NCBI GenBank assembly: GCA_051873875.1
Contig: JBJEFI010000059.1
Location: 1 to 50,230, forward strand
Direction of reading: 5' to 3'
DNA length: 50,230 nt
DNA from: JBJEFI01 sp051873875
GTDB taxonomy: Bacteria; Bacillota; Bacilli; Bacillales; Bacillaceae_G
The notes under the pieces are model-generated. The model saw nothing but the letters and a program-made list of their open reading frames with translations. It had not been told where the DNA came from and did not search any database. This document shows positions 16,366 to 24,933 of this stretch, piece after piece. The first letter of the stretch is position 1. The number at the start of each line of letters is the position of its first letter. The translations under genes were made by a program, and so were the position numbers.

Positions 16366-18819
16366 CTAATTGCCCACACTGTACAATGGAATGCTTGCCC
16401 ACTTCGGTGTATTATGCTTTATCTTTGCAACAATAATCGTCATATCATCATTAATAATTTTATCATTAGAGTGAATAACACTATCTAATATATAATCTGC
16501 AACTTCTTGAGGGTCATCTGTCTTTAATTCTTTTAATTTCCGTTTCATCCACGCTTCATGATTCTCCACAAATTTTGGCCCTTCATAAATACCATCGCTT
16601 ATCATGACTAATATATCTCCAGCCTTTAATTGCTCCGTTACCGTATCTAAATCTAAATCTTCAATAATTCCAATCGGCAAGTTACTACTTTCTATTTTCA
16701 TGATGTTTTGCCCTCTTTTAATAAAACTTGGTGTGGCTCCAATTTTTAAAAACTTAGCAGAAGCATCCTGCAAATCAATCATTGCTAAATCTAATGTGGC
16801 ATATATTTCATCTGTCGTTCGCAATGCTAAAATGGAATTAATTGATTTAATTGCAACCTCCTCATCAATGCCTGATTTTAAAATTTTTTTAAGTAGCTTT
16901 AACGTTTCTGTACTTTCTAGATGGGCACGATCACCATTTCCCATTCCATCGCTAATTGCCAATGCATATTTTCCAGCTCCTAATTCCATTAAAGAATAAG
17001 CATCACCTGATGTTAAATCACCATTTTTAGCAACGGTGCACACAGCTGTTTCTACAACATATTTTTTGGCCGAACCAAATAACACACGACAATAATTTGC
17101 CCCACACTCTTCTTGCAAAACGATGACTGTTTCACCAATAACATTACTTAACATTGGTGCGATGACTTTTTCACTAATACCAAGACCTTGACAGCTTGCC
17201 ATCACTACCTCAATATCCACATTCCCCTTTTCTAAACAATAAATATCCGTACTTTTTAATTCAATTCCACTTGCACGTAGTGATTGTAAGATTTCCTCCT
17301 CCTGTCTTTGATGGCTATCTCGCTCCCTTTTAATTTCCTCTGAAAAATTATCCATAACTTGAGCAACACCAGAAAGCTGCTGCGCTACTAATTTTCTACT
17401 TTCATGCACTTTCATGCGTAGACTTAAATTGGCATTAAAATAAGGCCATTCCCTCTCCATTAATTGCATGAGTTTTTTTGATTTGATGCAAGCTTTTTCA
17501 AAATCCCTTTTTAAATATGGATTTTGTTTAAATGTTTGATTTTCAATGGCATTTGTTACTTTCTTTAATTGATCGTACGTATAATCAAAATTCGTTACCC
17601 AACAATGTTCTTGCCGTACACAATTGTGACATGTTTTTTCCGTCACTTTACTTAAAAATAAGTCAACTGCTTGATCATCCCCTACCTTTACTTCTTCATC
17701 TAGTTTATCTGCATAATCGAAGCTAGATGCCAACGCAGAGAATACACCGGAAAATTGTTTTACTCGTTGTGCTGTTAAATCTCGTAGCTTCCGCATATAT
17801 TGTTGTTGCTCTTCTTCTCGCTCTTGTGTTCCTGGTAAGTATTTCGCTAAGTTATTTAAAAAATCACGAGGCGTTAACCAAAATAAGAAAATCGCCATCA
17901 TTGATTCCAATAAATTAACGACAATGCTTATCTCCTTACTTGTATATAAACCAATTAAACACGTTCCTACTAATAAACCAAAGCTGACCCCAATTTTTTT
18001 GGCATCCTTTAATAAACCACCAAGTAAACCAGAAAACGAAAGCAAACTCATTTGATGCAACGTAGCAACACTACCTAAACTTAATATTAACCCCGTTACA
18101 ACACCGACTGTTGCACCAAGCATGGCACCGCCGACTGCACCAAATATCAAAACAAAATATCGAGTAAAGATATGTTGCATTTCTAAACCGCCAATTTTCC
18201 AATCATTTAATCCTGTAATAACCGATGCGATTAAAATAATTAAACAAAGGATTTCTTCTATTTCTAATGGATTTACTTTTTCCTTCCGCATAAATAATGG
18301 AATACTATGATGAAAAATCATTACTAGAATCAAACTTAATGATGCTTCAATGGTAACCATTAACATGTCATAAACAGTTATTGTTTTTGTTAATAGAAAC
18401 AACACTAATGGATGAACGGTGACGACAATGAAAAACACTTGGAATGGTAAAATACCGCTCATTCGTTTTACTTTCTTCTTCAAAATAGCTTGAGAAAGTA
18501 AAAAGAGAAACACACCACCAATTGATAGAAAGAAGCTTTCTATCGATAAGGTTAAACTTCCCGCCAATAGCGCTACTAGGACAGGTAGTGCCTTTTGTTT
18601 ATGAACGAGAAAAATAACACCGAAAAAAGGTATAACAAAAGGTATAATGTTTGAAAGGATCTCTGCTCTCCCTAATAAAAAAGCTGATACGAATAATAAT
18701 GTTTCCCAACTAAAAAGAGCTTGTCCTATTTTACTATTTAATCGTGCCAATCCACTTCCTACTGATTCACGTGATGATGAATAATTTAAATTCGTCGCTA
18801 TCATTTGCCCTCTTGGCAT
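16366..18819 (-). CDS. spoIIE: Stage II sporulation protein E, SpoIIAA-P phosphatase
   Basis: Membrane phosphatase that dephosphorylates the anti-anti-sigma factor SpoIIAA, releasing sigma-F in the forespore; it also interacts with the division septum. The 817-residue protein has about ten N-terminal membrane segments (residues 40-330), a central regulatory region with a CHNC/CW cysteine cluster, and a C-terminal PP2C domain. Metal-binding motifs are SDGMGNGDRAHLES near 623 and ISDGIYEGP near 741. GGTGG lies 8 bases before the ATG. B. subtilis SpoIIE is 827 residues. Its promoter is described separately. Confidence 0.97.
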   Translation of the reverse strand: MPRGQMIATNLNYSSSRESVGSGLARLNSKIGQALFSWETLLFVSAFLLGRAEILSNIIPFVIPFFGVIFLVHKQKALPVLVALLAGSLTLSIESFFLSIGGVFLFLLSQAILKKKVKRMSGILPFQVFFIVVTVHPLVLFLLTKTITVYDMLMVTIEASLSLILVMIFHHSIPLFMRKEKVNPLEIEEILCLIILIASVITGLNDWKIGGLEMQHIFTRYFVLIFGAVGGAMLGATVGVVTGLILSLGSVATLHQMSLLSFSGLLGGLLKDAKKIGVSFGLLVGTCLIGLYTSKEISIVVNLLESMMAIFLFWLTPRDFLNNLAKYLPGTQEREEEQQQYMRKLRDLTAQRVKQFSGVFSALASSFDYADKLDEEVKVGDDQAVDLFLSKVTEKTCHNCVRQEHCWVTNFDYTYDQLKKVTNAIENQTFKQNPYLKRDFEKACIKSKKLMQLMEREWPYFNANLSLRMKVHESRKLVAQQLSGVAQVMDNFSEEIKRERDSHQRQEEEILQSLRASGIELKSTDIYCLEKGNVDIEVVMASCQGLGISEKVIAPMLSNVIGETVIVLQEECGANYCRVLFGSAKKYVVETAVCTVAKNGDLTSGDAYSLMELGAGKYALAISDGMGNGDRAHLESTETLKLLKKILKSGIDEEVAIKSINSILALRTTDEIYATLDLAMIDLQDASAKFLKIGATPSFIKRGQNIMKIESSNLPIGIIEDLDLDTVTEQLKAGDILVMISDGIYEGPKFVENHEAWMKRKLKELKTDDPQEVADYILDSVIHSNDKIINDDMTIIVAKIKHNTPKWASIPLYSVGN

Positions 18820-18851
18820 TTTTTACACCACCCACTCGTTATAATGGTGTT

Positions 18852-18917
18852 AGTATATCGTTAATCCATCAAAAACTTTGTCATAATTTATAGACAGAAC
18901 AAAATTATCGCTCGACG
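18852..18917 (-). promoter_or_regulatory. spoIIE promoter with 21-bp spacer and Spo0A-like boxes
   Basis: On the minus strand ATGACA (18879-18884) is followed by exactly 21 bp and TATACT (18852-18857). The B. subtilis spoIIE promoter is also read by SigA only with Spo0A-P and has the same abnormal 21-bp spacing. Two imperfect 0A boxes lie upstream: TGTCTAT (18890-18896) and CGTCGAG (18911-18917), each 5 of 7 to TGTCGAA. Confidence 0.75.
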
Positions 18918-19144
18918 ATTCATTACAAAATTAGGACCATTCATTGCATATCAATAAAGATTCAACACTATTTCATCTCCTTTTTTGTCAAATCTAAAAA
19001 AGAACTCGAAAACTTTCTCTCATTTTTTATTGCTTTCTAGCTAAACTAACTATTTTATCTTCAAAATAAATCCACTCTAAGAAGAGTAATGAAGAGATGC
19101 AATCCTAACACATCATCATTATCCGTTTATAAAACCTAGGGCTT
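18918..19144. other. Noncoding stretch between spoIIE promoter and tRNA terminators
   Basis: About 230 A/T-rich bases with no reading frame supported by a ribosome site, no RNA structure I can defend and no clear promoter on either strand. Confidence 0.5.
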
Positions 19145-19183
19145 AAAATAAAAAAGAGCCTTCACAGCTTGTGCAAGACTCTC
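19145..19183 (-). terminator. Second terminator behind the tRNA pair
   Basis: An 8-bp imperfect stem (AGAGUCUU pairing with AAGGCUCU, including a G-U) is followed by TTTTTTATTTT on the minus strand. It lies 30 bases after the first tRNA terminator, so the two act in tandem and isolate spoIIE. Confidence 0.6.
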
Positions 19184-19209
19184 CTATTTGTTCATATAAA
19201 CTTTATCTA

Positions 19210-19256
19210 TTTTAAAATAAAAAAAGCTGCATTGATTATTATCAATACAGCTTTTC
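19210..19256 (-). terminator. tRNA operon terminator
   Basis: The stem is AGCTGTATTGAT/ATCAATGCAGCT with one mismatch and a 4-base loop, then CTTTTTTTATTTT on the minus strand. It lies 13 bases after tRNA-Glu. Confidence 0.88.
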
Positions 19257-19268
19257 TCTGTCATCTAA

Positions 19269-19340
19269 TGACCCGTACGGGATTCGAACCCGTGTTACCG
19301 CCGTGAAAGGGCGGTGTCTTAACCACTTGACCAACGGGCC
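19269..19340 (-). tRNA. trnE: tRNA-Glu (UUC)
   Basis: A complete 72-base cloverleaf: acceptor GGCCCGT pairing with ACGGGTC, D-loop with GGTTAAGA, anticodon arm CCGCC-CTTTCAC-GGCGG with anticodon TTC, and T-arm GGTTCGAATCC. The discriminator is A and CCA is not encoded. It is second in a Met-Glu pair, as in the B. subtilis tRNA cluster next to spoIIE. Confidence 0.97.
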
Positions 19341-19350
19341 ATAAATAAGA

Positions 19351-19424
19351 TAGCGGCGGAGGGAGTCGAACCCACGACCTCACGGGTATGAACCGTACGC
19401 TCTAGCCAGCTGAGCTACACCGCC
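19351..19424 (-). tRNA. trnM: tRNA-Met (CAU), elongator type
   Basis: A 74-base cloverleaf with acceptor GGCGGTG, D-arm GCTCAGCTGGCTAGAGC, anticodon arm ACGG-TTCATAC-CCGT (anticodon CAT) and T-arm GTGGGTTCGACTCC. CCA is not encoded. The acceptor begins G-U rather than with the C1/A72 mismatch of initiators, so it is elongator Met. A lysidine-modified tRNA-Ile is less likely given the match to the B. subtilis Met tRNA at this site. Confidence 0.93.
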
Positions 19425-19449
19425 ATAATCTCTTGAAAAGACATTTATT

Positions 19450-19478
19450 ATAATACATTTTACTAGAATAAAAGTCAA
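19450..19478 (-). promoter_or_regulatory. SigA promoter of the tRNA-Met/Glu operon
   Basis: TTGACT, 17 bp and TATTAT on the minus strand, about 25 bases before tRNA-Met and downstream of the terminator of the S1-domain gene. Near-consensus, as expected for stable RNA. Confidence 0.8.
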
Positions 19479-19487
19479 CACTTTTTT

Positions 19488-19534
19488 AAAAATAAAAAAG
19501 TAGTTAAAAATATGTTCTTTTTAACTACTTTTTA
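19488..19534 (-). terminator. yabR terminator
   Basis: The stem is AAGTAGTTAAAAA/TTTTTAACTACTT with a short loop and a T-rich tail on the minus strand. It isolates the S1-domain gene from the tRNA operon. Confidence 0.88.
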
Positions 19535-19579
19535 TCACGCTTATAGAAACTTCATGTCCTAAGGTGTTGTCACAACAAG

Positions 19580-20026
19580 TTACCCACGGCGAGCGCCACG
19601 ACCACCACGTTTTGACTCTGTATGACGTTTTAAAGAAGATAAACTCTCTTCACTCTCTTTTAGGAACCTACTCATTTTTTGTTCAAATGTTTCCTTTGGT
19701 GCACGATTCTCACGATTTTGTTGATTAGAACGATTTTGACGAGGGCGTTGTGAACGATCTGAACGTTCTGCGCGCTCTGGACGTTGTGGACGATCTTTTG
19801 CTTTCTTAATTGAAAGACCAATCTTTCCATCGTTTTCTACATTGATGACTTTTACTTCTACTTCGTCACCAACTTTTAAATGTTCATTAATATCTTTTAC
19901 GTAATTATCTGCTACCTCACTAATATGAACAAGACCTGTTAATCCTTCTGGTAACTCTACAAACGCTCCAAAATTTGTAATACCAGTTACTTTCCCTTGT
20001 AACTTGCTGCCTACCTCAATTGACAT
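19580..20026 (-). CDS. yabR: S1-domain RNA-binding protein YabR
   Basis: A 148-residue protein with one N-terminal S1 RNA-binding domain (about residues 5-72: GKVTGITNFGAFVELPEGLTG, then HISEVADNYVKDINEHLKVG). A low-complexity, arginine-rich tail (RPERAERSDRSQRPRQNRSN, ending in RGGRGARRG) follows. The tail probably binds RNA or stays disordered. Related proteins associate with polynucleotide phosphorylase or ribosomes, but the role of this one is not established. AAGGAGG precedes the ATG. It has its own consensus promoter and terminator. Confidence 0.9.
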   Translation of the reverse strand: MSIEVGSKLQGKVTGITNFGAFVELPEGLTGLVHISEVADNYVKDINEHLKVGDEVEVKVINVENDGKIGLSIKKAKDRPQRPERAERSDRSQRPRQNRSNQQNRENRAPKETFEQKMSRFLKESEESLSSLKRHTESKRGGRGARRG

Positions 20027-20073
20027 AAAAAAAATGCTCCTCCTTAAATATATGAGAAAATAAATTCTTCATT

Positions 20074-20103
20074 ATTATAACGAACAAAAAAATAGAGTGT
20101 CAA
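20074..20103 (-). promoter_or_regulatory. Consensus SigA promoter of yabR
   Basis: TTGACA, 18 bp and TATAAT on the minus strand, both hexamers perfect. It lies in the 85-base gap between divIC and the S1-domain gene, so yabR is strongly transcribed on its own. Confidence 0.85.
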
Positions 20104-20111
20104 CTATCCTA

Positions 20112-20468
20112 TTAACGACTTTCAACTGGAAAAATCAGTTCTCCTTCTTTCGAAAAGAAAAAGTCCCTTCTTGCAATCTTTAAAATGTATTCGTCATCGT
20201 TTAGTTTTTTGATCTCATTTTCAAGAAATTTTTTTTCTTTTGTAAGCTGTTTATAGTCATTTTCTAACTTCATTCGTTTTTCTTTAATTTTCTTGATTTC
20301 TGCTTTTTGATTCTGAACGTTTGAGTACATAAAACCAGAAACAATGAGACCAATTACTAATAATATACACGCTCTAACTAGAAACTTTTTCTTTTTCGGA
20401 TTACTTAAGTGATGTTCATGTTCTGTTTCAGGATTACTAGTATTCCATGTTTTATTAATTGCTCCCAT
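20112..20468 (-). CDS. divIC: Cell-division protein DivIC (FtsB-like)
   Basis: Small bitopic divisome protein that works with DivIB and FtsL. The 118-residue protein has a basic cytoplasmic N-terminus (NPKKKKFLVRA), one membrane segment at about residues 31-49 (CILLVIGLIVSGFMY) and a coiled coil rich in K/E/L (residues 55-95). A short extracellular end contains RRDFFFSKEGE. I place the start at the ATG with GGAGG 7 bases upstream; a TTG two codons earlier is too close to that site. It lies 14 bases after yabQ. Confidence 0.93.
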   Translation of the reverse strand: MGAINKTWNTSNPETEHEHHLSNPKKKKFLVRACILLVIGLIVSGFMYSNVQNQKAEIKKIKEKRMKLENDYKQLTKEKKFLENEIKKLNDDEYILKIARRDFFFSKEGELIFPVESR

Positions 20469-20482
20469 ACTCAAACCTCCCT

Positions 20483-21091
20483 TTACTTTTTTAATTTTAA
20501 CAAAAAAGTTTTAATTTTTCCAATTATATTCAAATTATTCTTCACTTTCGAAAAAATACCTTTGTATTTTTGTAAATAGTTTTTTAATTTTTTGGGAACA
20601 AAAAACCAAATAAGCTTCCCAAATACAAATAAAATTTTCATAATCAGTGTAAAAATAAATTGAAGGATGCGAATACACACCTTTATTATATACGTTAGAA
20701 TGGCAATGACTACCGTTACTAATAAAATGATTGGCTTTATAAAAATAAAATGACCAATCCGAATACTAAAACGATACACCCTCACAATAGAAAGGATGAT
20801 CCATTCTAATACCTTTATATATAACTGCTTAAACAGCGCTTGATATGTAGCATACCCTAATAATAACGCTAAATAAAGGTAAAAACGTAATTCCCCACTA
20901 TTTACCTTCATCATTACAAAAAAACTAGCTAAAGCTTGTACAATCCAAAAAAGAATATCCAACCCAAAAACGATGAAATTCCATCGTTTTGGTCGGCGCA
21001 AAAAGCGATTATACGTGTCGAAGCTAATCCCAATGACCGTTCCCATTCCGACTAGTGCAAGCATCGCATAAAACTGGGTCGTTAAACTCAT
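20483..21091 (-). CDS. yabQ: Spore cortex protein YabQ
   Basis: A 202-residue polytopic membrane protein: segments at about 5-22, 40-65 and 68-88, then a long hydrophobic stretch (about 115-165) and a lysine-rich tail. YabQ is needed for cortex formation in the mother cell of B. subtilis; here that is inferred from family and position. The start overlaps the yabP stop as ATGA, so translation is probably coupled. Nothing points to a catalytic role. Confidence 0.9.
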   Translation of the reverse strand: MSLTTQFYAMLALVGMGTVIGISFDTYNRFLRRPKRWNFIVFGLDILFWIVQALASFFVMMKVNSGELRFYLYLALLLGYATYQALFKQLYIKVLEWIILSIVRVYRFSIRIGHFIFIKPIILLVTVVIAILTYIIKVCIRILQFIFTLIMKILFVFGKLIWFFVPKKLKNYLQKYKGIFSKVKNNLNIIGKIKTFLLKLKK

Positions 21092-21399
21092 TTGAACAAC
21101 TTACTAAAGATTCCTTTAGATTTCCCCGTTGTATTTTCATCTAAATATTCGAACCCATTTATTTTTCCCTTAATAGATACAATCCCTTTTTCTACGTCTA
21201 AGTTCTTCATCTGTAAATTGCTTCCCCTAATATGAAGCATTCCCATTACTGTTTGTAAAAGAAATTCTTCACTATCAAAGCTCTCCACTTGTTTTACACC
21301 ATTTATTTCTAATATTTTACGACCATTTAACGTAATATCATGTTGAACAACAGCCGTTTGATTATTTTGTGAGCCATACGCATAGTTATTCGTATTCAC
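21088..21399 (-). CDS. yabP: Sporulation protein YabP
   Basis: A small YabP/YqfC-family protein with HDITLNGRKILEINGVKQVE at the core of the family domain and a polar N-terminus. The start is best placed at a GTG with AAGGAGG 8 bases upstream, giving 103 residues. The ATG six codons earlier overlaps the ribosome site itself. B. subtilis YabP is 100 residues. It is the partner of YabQ and expressed in the mother cell; a sigma-E-like -10 lies upstream. Molecular function unknown. Confidence 0.9.
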   Translation of the reverse strand: MNTNNYAYGSQNNQTAVVQHDITLNGRKILEINGVKQVESFDSEEFLLQTVMGMLHIRGSNLQMKNLDVEKGIVSIKGKINGFEYLDENTTGKSKGIFSKLFK

Positions 21400-21435
21400 T
21401 GGAACTTCCTCCTTCATCTATTTCACTTTACTAAA

Positions 21436-21465
21436 AATGTATGAAGGGGTTGTTCGGTTTAGACC
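21436..21465 (-). promoter_or_regulatory. Possible sigma-E promoter of yabPQ
   Basis: The minus strand has CATACATT (21436-21443), a good match to the sigma-E -10 element, about 37 bases before the yabP start. The matching -35 (GGTCTAA region) is weak. B. subtilis yabP is known to depend on sigma-E, which favours the call. Confidence 0.4.
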
Positions 21466-21490
21466 TACTAAGAAAAGGGACTGTATCTTT

Positions 21491-21757
21491 TTATAGACCT
21501 TGTTCGATTTTTTCTTCTTTAAGCAATGTATACATCGTTGCTGCATCTTCTTTTTTTGTTGTTTCTTTCAATTCATTTACTCGAACTGTTACAACCTTTT
21601 GTCCGAAACGAATGCGCAATTCATCACCTACTTTAACTGTTGAACTTGCTTTTGCCTCGATGTTGTTAATCATAATACGACCTTGATCGGCAACTTCTTT
21701 CGCTAACGTTCTACGTTTAATTAAACGTGATACTTTTAAAAATTTATCTAACCTCAT
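21491..21757 (-). CDS. rqcP: Ribosome quality-control protein RqcP (S4 domain)
   Basis: An 88-residue protein that is mainly an S4 RNA-binding fold (MRLDKFLKVSRLIKRRTLAK, then DQGRIMINN). The B. subtilis homologue RqcP (YabO) works with RqcH during C-terminal alanine tailing on stalled large subunits, and belongs to the Hsp15 family. The chosen ATG overlaps the mazG stop as ATGA and has AAGGAGG upstream. An in-frame ATG ten codons earlier lies inside mazG and is not needed. Confidence 0.93.
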   Translation of the reverse strand: MRLDKFLKVSRLIKRRTLAKEVADQGRIMINNIEAKASSTVKVGDELRIRFGQKVVTVRVNELKETTKKEDAATMYTLLKEEKIEQGL

Positions 21758-23205
21758 TTTTGTTCCTCCTTTTTCGCCTCTTCCCAAAATGCATCTAATT
21801 GCTCTAATGTATATGTATCAAAAGGTTGTCCAGATTGCTCTACCTTTTTCTCGATATATTGAAAACGACGTTTAAATTTTTTATTTGTTTGATGCAATGC
21901 TTCTTCAGGATCAATATTGTAATAACGAGCAATATTCACAAGGGCAAATAAAATGTCACCAAACTCTTGTGTTACTTTCGTTGATTGTAACGTTAGCTCT
22001 TCTTTCCATTCCCCTATTTCTTCTTCTACTTTAGCAATCATCGGTTCTACTGCATCCCAATCAAAACCGACCTTTCCAGCTTTTCGTTGCAAATGATATG
22101 CCTTTAATAAACTTGGCATTTCTTTTGGAATACCAGCTAAAACAGATTGAACTTGTTTTTCTTCCTTTTTAATGGCATTCCAATTTTTTAATACATCATC
22201 ACTATCTTTTACTTGCACATCCCCGAATACATGTGGATGTCGTCGTACCATCTTTTCTGATAACGTTGCGATAACTTCATCAATTGTAAACCAACCTTCA
22301 TCTTCCCCAATTTGAGCATGAAGCATCACTTGTAATAATACATCTCCTAGCTCTTCAATTATCGCTTCATCGTCTTCCTCGTTAATGGCATCAATTAATT
22401 CATAAGCCTCTTCAATTAAATAAGGCTTTAATGATTGATTTGTTTGCTCTTTATCCCATGGACAGCCATTTGGACCACGTAATGTACGAATAATTCCTCG
22501 TAACGTATTAAATTGTCCGTATAGTAGTGATTCTTCCTTTACTGGTGGAACATACACACTCGTTAAGTTATTTAATGTTGCTTCACGGTCTAATTCATAT
22601 AATGGAACCTTCTTAATGACTTCATCCTTCGAACCAGCCGCTGTTACGATATATACTTCATATTCATCAGGAAGTAGTAAATCCATTAAGGATAGTTTTA
22701 CATTTGATGCAATAAAGTGATCGTACACTTGGCAAAAAATTAAATGATTACTTAAAATGATAGCATCCTTTTCAAAAGATGTCCCATCCAAAAATTGAAA
22801 TCCTTCAATCGGATCAATTTTTAAACTTGTAAACATAGCATCTAAAAAGCTTTGCCCACCAGCAATTTCTAGTTCAATCTCACCATTCTTCTCTTTTTCA
22901 ATTAATAATTGAACTGTACGCTCCGCAACAAGCGGATGCCCTGGTACAGCATAAACAATTTCTTCTTCTTGCCCATTCATTAAGACAGATACAATTTCTT
23001 CATATACTTGCTCAAATTGATCGTGCTTTTCATAAATTTCATCAAACGCTGTAAACGTTACACCTTCTTCTTGTAAAAGCGACAGAACGGGATGATTAAT
23101 CGTTCTTACATATACATGGTCTGTTGCCTTTAAACGTTTATATATACCGATTGGCATTTGTTCGAAGTCTGAAGCGCCTAACCCAATTACAATAATCTTC
23201 TTCAC
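21754..23205 (-). CDS. mazG: Fusion of tetrapyrrole-methylase-like domain and MazG NTP pyrophosphohydrolase (YabN)
   Basis: The 483-residue protein has an N-terminal SAM-dependent TP-methylase-like domain (IVIGLGASDFEQMPIGIYK, VYAVPGHPLVAERTV) of unknown substrate. The C-terminal MazG part (from about residue 245) carries GCPWDKEQTNQSL and the metal-binding EEAYELIDAINEEDD and EELGDVLLQV helices. A second degenerate MazG repeat with FGDILFALVN follows. MazG domains hydrolyse noncanonical NTPs. The start is a GTG with AGGAGG 7 bases upstream, 11 bases after the yabM stop. B. subtilis yabN has the same fusion. Confidence 0.94.
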   Translation of the reverse strand: MKKIIVIGLGASDFEQMPIGIYKRLKATDHVYVRTINHPVLSLLQEEGVTFTAFDEIYEKHDQFEQVYEEIVSVLMNGQEEEIVYAVPGHPLVAERTVQLLIEKEKNGEIELEIAGGQSFLDAMFTSLKIDPIEGFQFLDGTSFEKDAIILSNHLIFCQVYDHFIASNVKLSLMDLLLPDEYEVYIVTAAGSKDEVIKKVPLYELDREATLNNLTSVYVPPVKEESLLYGQFNTLRGIIRTLRGPNGCPWDKEQTNQSLKPYLIEEAYELIDAINEEDDEAIIEELGDVLLQVMLHAQIGEDEGWFTIDEVIATLSEKMVRRHPHVFGDVQVKDSDDVLKNWNAIKKEEKQVQSVLAGIPKEMPSLLKAYHLQRKAGKVGFDWDAVEPMIAKVEEEIGEWKEELTLQSTKVTQEFGDILFALVNIARYYNIDPEEALHQTNKKFKRRFQYIEKKVEQSGQPFDTYTLEQLDAFWEEAKKEEQK

Positions 23206-23216
23206 GTATAATCCTC

Positions 23217-24821
23217 CTATTTTTTAAACATGGAACGAATAAATGTATTGCTCGTTAATAAACAAACTTCCTCATACGAAAAAATTCGATATTTTACTAG
23301 TAAAGCAAAATAAATCAACGCTCCTACTAACACATTTACAAAAACAATCCCTGTTGCAAGGGTACGACTTTCTTCGATGCTTCCAAACAAAAATTGTTCT
23401 ACTCCTAATAATAAAATTAAAATAGCTCCCATTATCACACTTGTCACAAGTGCCTTTCTTGCACCAATCGTTTTAAACAATCGCATTTTCGTATAATGGA
23501 CAATTGCAAAATAATTAAGCAATGCAATAAAAAATAAAGCCACAATCGTTGCAATAGCTGCCCCATTTTCTGCAAATAAAGGAACAAGGATACTATTTCC
23601 GATATATTTCACAATCATTCCTATTAACACATGAAAAGCAGGAATCCACGCACCACCAATTCCTTGTAAAATCGTTGCTGTTGCCATTGCCATTGAACCA
23701 AATAAAATAGCATAGGCTAAAATAGCCAAGGCTGTCGTTCCTCGAGCATTTTCAAATAACATAATATTTGTCGGCTTCATTACACACATTAAACCAACAG
23801 AGGCGGCAATACCAACAAATAAATTGACTTTTAATGATAAAGTTACTTTTTCTTTAATTGTATGTATATCTTTTTTCGCATAAGCCATTGAAATGACAGG
23901 AACAAGGGATAAAGATAAGGCCGTAGCTACAATCGTCCCCACTTGAATTAATGGTAATCCACGATCATAAACTCCCTTTATTACCTTCGCCATATGCGTG
24001 CCAGCGCCATTTTCAACTAACAAAGTATATAACGTAATCGAATCAATAAACTGCATTAAAATAAATACTAAATTAGCAACACAAATGGTCAATCCTTGAA
24101 AAATAACAGCCTTCACAATCGAAAAGGAAGAAAACTTCCATAAACGCTGCCAGTGCCACTGTACTTTTTTCTTTTTCCGAATAAAAAAGATAAGCAGGGA
24201 AATACTGCCCACAAGACTACCAATAACACCGCCTAGTAATGCCACCATCCCAATAAAATATAAATCTACTTTCATTGGTACAAGGATAACAGTGGCCAAA
24301 ATAATAATGGATACACGAACAATTTGATCAGATACTTGTGAAATTGCTGTTGGTACCATTTCATTGTACCCTTGAAAATAGCCACGTAAAACAGAATTAA
24401 ACGGAATAGCTAAACAAAAAAAGGATACAACATAAATAAGTGGCTCTAATTCTGTATCTCCTAAGAAAACAGCTAACTCACTCGTATGTTTTATTAACAT
24501 ATAAAATAAACTGATACATAATATGGATAATGTCAAAAAAGATACCAACAATACATTTCCAATTTCTTCTTTTCTCTCTTGTTCAATCCGTTCTGCTACT
24601 AATTTTGAAATAATAACAGGAAAACCATATGTAGAAAAAACCAATAAAATACCATATAAAGGATACACTTGCTGATAAATATAAAAGGCCACATCACCAG
24701 CAATATTTTGATATGGTATTCGATAAATGGCACTTAATATTTTCACAATAAATGTGGCAATCGTTAAAATAAATGCACCTTTTACAAATTGCCCATAACT
24801 TTCTCGATACAACGTCCTCAC
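23217..24821 (-). CDS. yabM: Polysaccharide flippase-like membrane protein YabM (SpoVB/MurJ family)
   Basis: About 534 residues with 13-14 predicted membrane segments of the MOP (MATE/Mvin) type; recognisable stretches are YRIPYQNIAGD, YPLYGILLVFSTYGFPVIISK and LRGYFQGYNEMVPTAISQ. Relatives such as SpoVB and MurJ move lipid-linked sugars across the membrane; the substrate here is unknown. The start is uncertain: I use a GTG with AGGA 7 bases upstream, giving MRTLYRESYGQF. It follows spoVT behind a terminator. Confidence 0.88.
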   Translation of the reverse strand: MRTLYRESYGQFVKGAFILTIATFIVKILSAIYRIPYQNIAGDVAFYIYQQVYPLYGILLVFSTYGFPVIISKLVAERIEQERKEEIGNVLLVSFLTLSILCISLFYMLIKHTSELAVFLGDTELEPLIYVVSFFCLAIPFNSVLRGYFQGYNEMVPTAISQVSDQIVRVSIIILATVILVPMKVDLYFIGMVALLGGVIGSLVGSISLLIFFIRKKKKVQWHWQRLWKFSSFSIVKAVIFQGLTICVANLVFILMQFIDSITLYTLLVENGAGTHMAKVIKGVYDRGLPLIQVGTIVATALSLSLVPVISMAYAKKDIHTIKEKVTLSLKVNLFVGIAASVGLMCVMKPTNIMLFENARGTTALAILAYAILFGSMAMATATILQGIGGAWIPAFHVLIGMIVKYIGNSILVPLFAENGAAIATIVALFFIALLNYFAIVHYTKMRLFKTIGARKALVTSVIMGAILILLLGVEQFLFGSIEESRTLATGIVFVNVLVGALIYFALLVKYRIFSYEEVCLLTSNTFIRSMFKK

Positions 24822-24886
24822 CACACTTTCCTTTCTTATCTTACAAAACAATAATTATAAACCGCAAGGACTGTTTTTCTACGTAC

Positions 24887-24917
24887 AAAAAAGGTAGCAA
24901 GAACTGCTACCTTTTTT
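24887..24917 (-). terminator. spoVT terminator
   Basis: A 12-bp stem (AAAAAGGTAGCA/TGCTACCTTTTT) that ends in a T run on the minus strand, 17 bases after the spoVT stop. Confidence 0.88.
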
Positions 24918-24933
24918 CAGTAACTTCATTCAT

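Noticed and set aside
18918..19144. A small gene or RNA between spoIIE and the tRNAs
   Set aside because: An AAAGGAG near 18980 on the minus strand leads only to a frame of a few codons; no other supported frame or structure.
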